Below, piece by piece: positions 15,656 to 16,559 of a stretch of 16,559 bases of DNA; positions within the stretch are counted from its first letter, which is position 1; every line of letters starts with the position of its first letter. Position numbers and translations under genes: made by a program. The stretch covers positions 1 through 16,559 of the forward strand of contig JADNYV010000748.1 in NCBI GenBank assembly GCA_015501055.1. The letters are read 5' to 3'. Under the pieces are notes generated by a model. That model saw only the letters and a program-made list of their open reading frames with translations. It was not told the origin of the DNA and did no database searches. This DNA comes from Mucidula mucida. Lineage: Eukaryota; Basidiomycota; Agaricomycetes; Agaricales; Physalacriaceae.

Positions 15656-16559
15656 TCAAGTTCGCTGGGCAAGGGCGCACAGTTCGATGGCGGCAGCGGG
15701 TCCTGGCCCCCTGGACATCCACTTGAATGTAGTAGCGATAGTAGACAATGTGCGGGCCGAATATCTTCTCAGACGACGTCCGCCAATACCGACGTCGATG
15801 AAAATCAATAGTTGAGAGTACATGTCGATTGCTTGCGGCGCCACTGAAAAGGAAACTAGGTCGTCGAGACTATTGCCCCAGTGATCAAGAGGGACGACTT
15901 TCGCCAATGTCCACAACCTAGACTGATTGTCCACATCGGACAGTAGGACAGCCTTGCAGAGAGTTACCAGGTGGTTAGATTCGCTGAGATCATCCAAGAC
16001 GCGTTTGAAAATATCGGAACGGTGCGCTGACAGAACCGCTAAACCGTCAATGTAGAGGGCAGCCAAGTCGGCCGTGTCAAACGCCATCCACAGATGCAGC
16101 GGGTGGATAGAGTCCGGATGCTTCTTGTCAGTCCATCCTGCCCACCCATACTCGAAACTCGTAGACAGGCCACGTAACCAGGATCGTCCAAGGAGTCCGG
16201 AATACACCTTTGCAATGGAAACTGTATGCCCATCATCAATAGTGCTTGATGAAAGAAGATATGACAGGACGTTGCTGAGGATCTCCACCGGATTATCGGG
16301 TCGTTCAAAGGCAACACGCAGAACGGACTGGAAGACCTCCTCGGTGAGCCACAAGAAATCATGTAAGAAGGTACCTGTGCGATGAAGCTGCCAATTGAGA
16401 CCTTTGAAGACACTGAAAACGACTTTGCTCTCGTCTTCGAGCGTCATGACTGTTCCTGTTCCAAACGCGTCGGTTCTCATCACGTTCTGGAGAGCTTTAA
16501 TGGTAGCCAGCATGGCATCACGGTGTTCAAAAGGCACGCCGCCGATTGTGTATTCGCAG
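15656..16559 (-). CDS. Unknown host protein, C-terminal part, runs off the window edge
   Basis: The minus-strand frame is open from the window edge (first full codon at 16558) through 15656, about 300 codons, so the GTG at 16537 is not the start. The visible protein is rich in Leu, Ala, Trp and Asp and looks all-helical: AMLATIKALQNVM, KGLNWQLHRTGTFLHDFLWL, EEVFQSVLRVAFERP, WLRGLSTSFEYGWAGWTDKK, HPLHLWMAFDTADLAALYID, QAIDMYSQLLIFIDVG. No signal peptide or enzyme motif can be seen. The pattern of repeated helix pairs would fit an ARM- or HEAT-like scaffold, but this is a guess and I do not recognise the family. The TGA at 15656-15658 lies one base before a good GTGAGT donor, so the true end may be in a further exon. 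Confidence 0.6.
   Translation of the reverse strand, partial: CEYTIGGVPFEHRDAMLATIKALQNVMRTDAFGTGTVMTLEDESKVVFSVFKGLNWQLHRTGTFLHDFLWLTEEVFQSVLRVAFERPDNPVEILSNVLSYLLSSSTIDDGHTVSIAKVYSGLLGRSWLRGLSTSFEYGWAGWTDKKHPDSIHPLHLWMAFDTADLAALYIDGLAVLSAHRSDIFKRVLDDLSESNHLVTLCKAVLLSDVDNQSRLWTLAKVVPLDHWGNSLDDLVSFSVAPQAIDMYSQLLIFIDVGIGGRRLRRYSARTLSTIATTFKWMSRGPGPAAAIELCALAQRT

Overview
The window looks like a piece of a filamentous fungal genome, most likely a basidiomycete (Agaricomycete). Evidence: two different Ty3/Gypsy LTR retrotransposons, host introns of about 50 bp with GTRNGT donors, CTRAY branch points and YAG acceptors, and host proteins with no bacterial-style gene organisation. No rRNA, tRNA or CRISPR was seen.

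Layout. (1) 1-2622: the 3' part of an old chromovirus-type Ty3/Gypsy element on the + strand: RNase H, integrase, GPF module and chromodomain, all broken by frameshifts and stops, then a polypurine tract and a 528-bp LTR with TGTTA...TAACA ends. (2) 2623-3866: host DNA with a relic HMG-box transcription-factor gene on + (3020-3610). Its HMG box lacks its middle, and two CTTTGTT boxes lie upstream. (3) 3867-4148: the last exon of a minus-strand host gene. (4) 4191-13833: a complete second Ty3/Gypsy element on + with LTRs of 287 bp that look identical by eye and a 5-bp ACTTA target duplication. It has a long gag ORF, a frameshift-dense 2.2-kb middle (capsid end, zinc knuckle, acidic spacer, protease) and an intact 1644-codon pol ORF (RT, RNase H, integrase, GPY, divergent chromodomain, plus a 343-residue C-terminal extension I do not recognise). 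(5) 13835-14948: the rest of the interrupted minus-strand host gene(s). (6) 14949-15545: no supportable gene. (7) 15546-16559: the C-terminal part of another minus-strand host gene that runs off the window edge.

Main points. The second element sits inside a 48-bp intron of the minus-strand gene, and its target duplication is bases 2-6 of the GTAAGT splice donor, so both splice sites survive and the two exons still join in frame. Its pol carries a fused 3' module with strongly C-ending codons, its own ATG and a TATA-like sequence just upstream, suggesting a captured or separately expressed ORF. About a dozen frameshifts are confined to 6.34-8.56 kb between two long open frames despite LTRs without visible differences, which points to a chimeric element or to local consensus errors.
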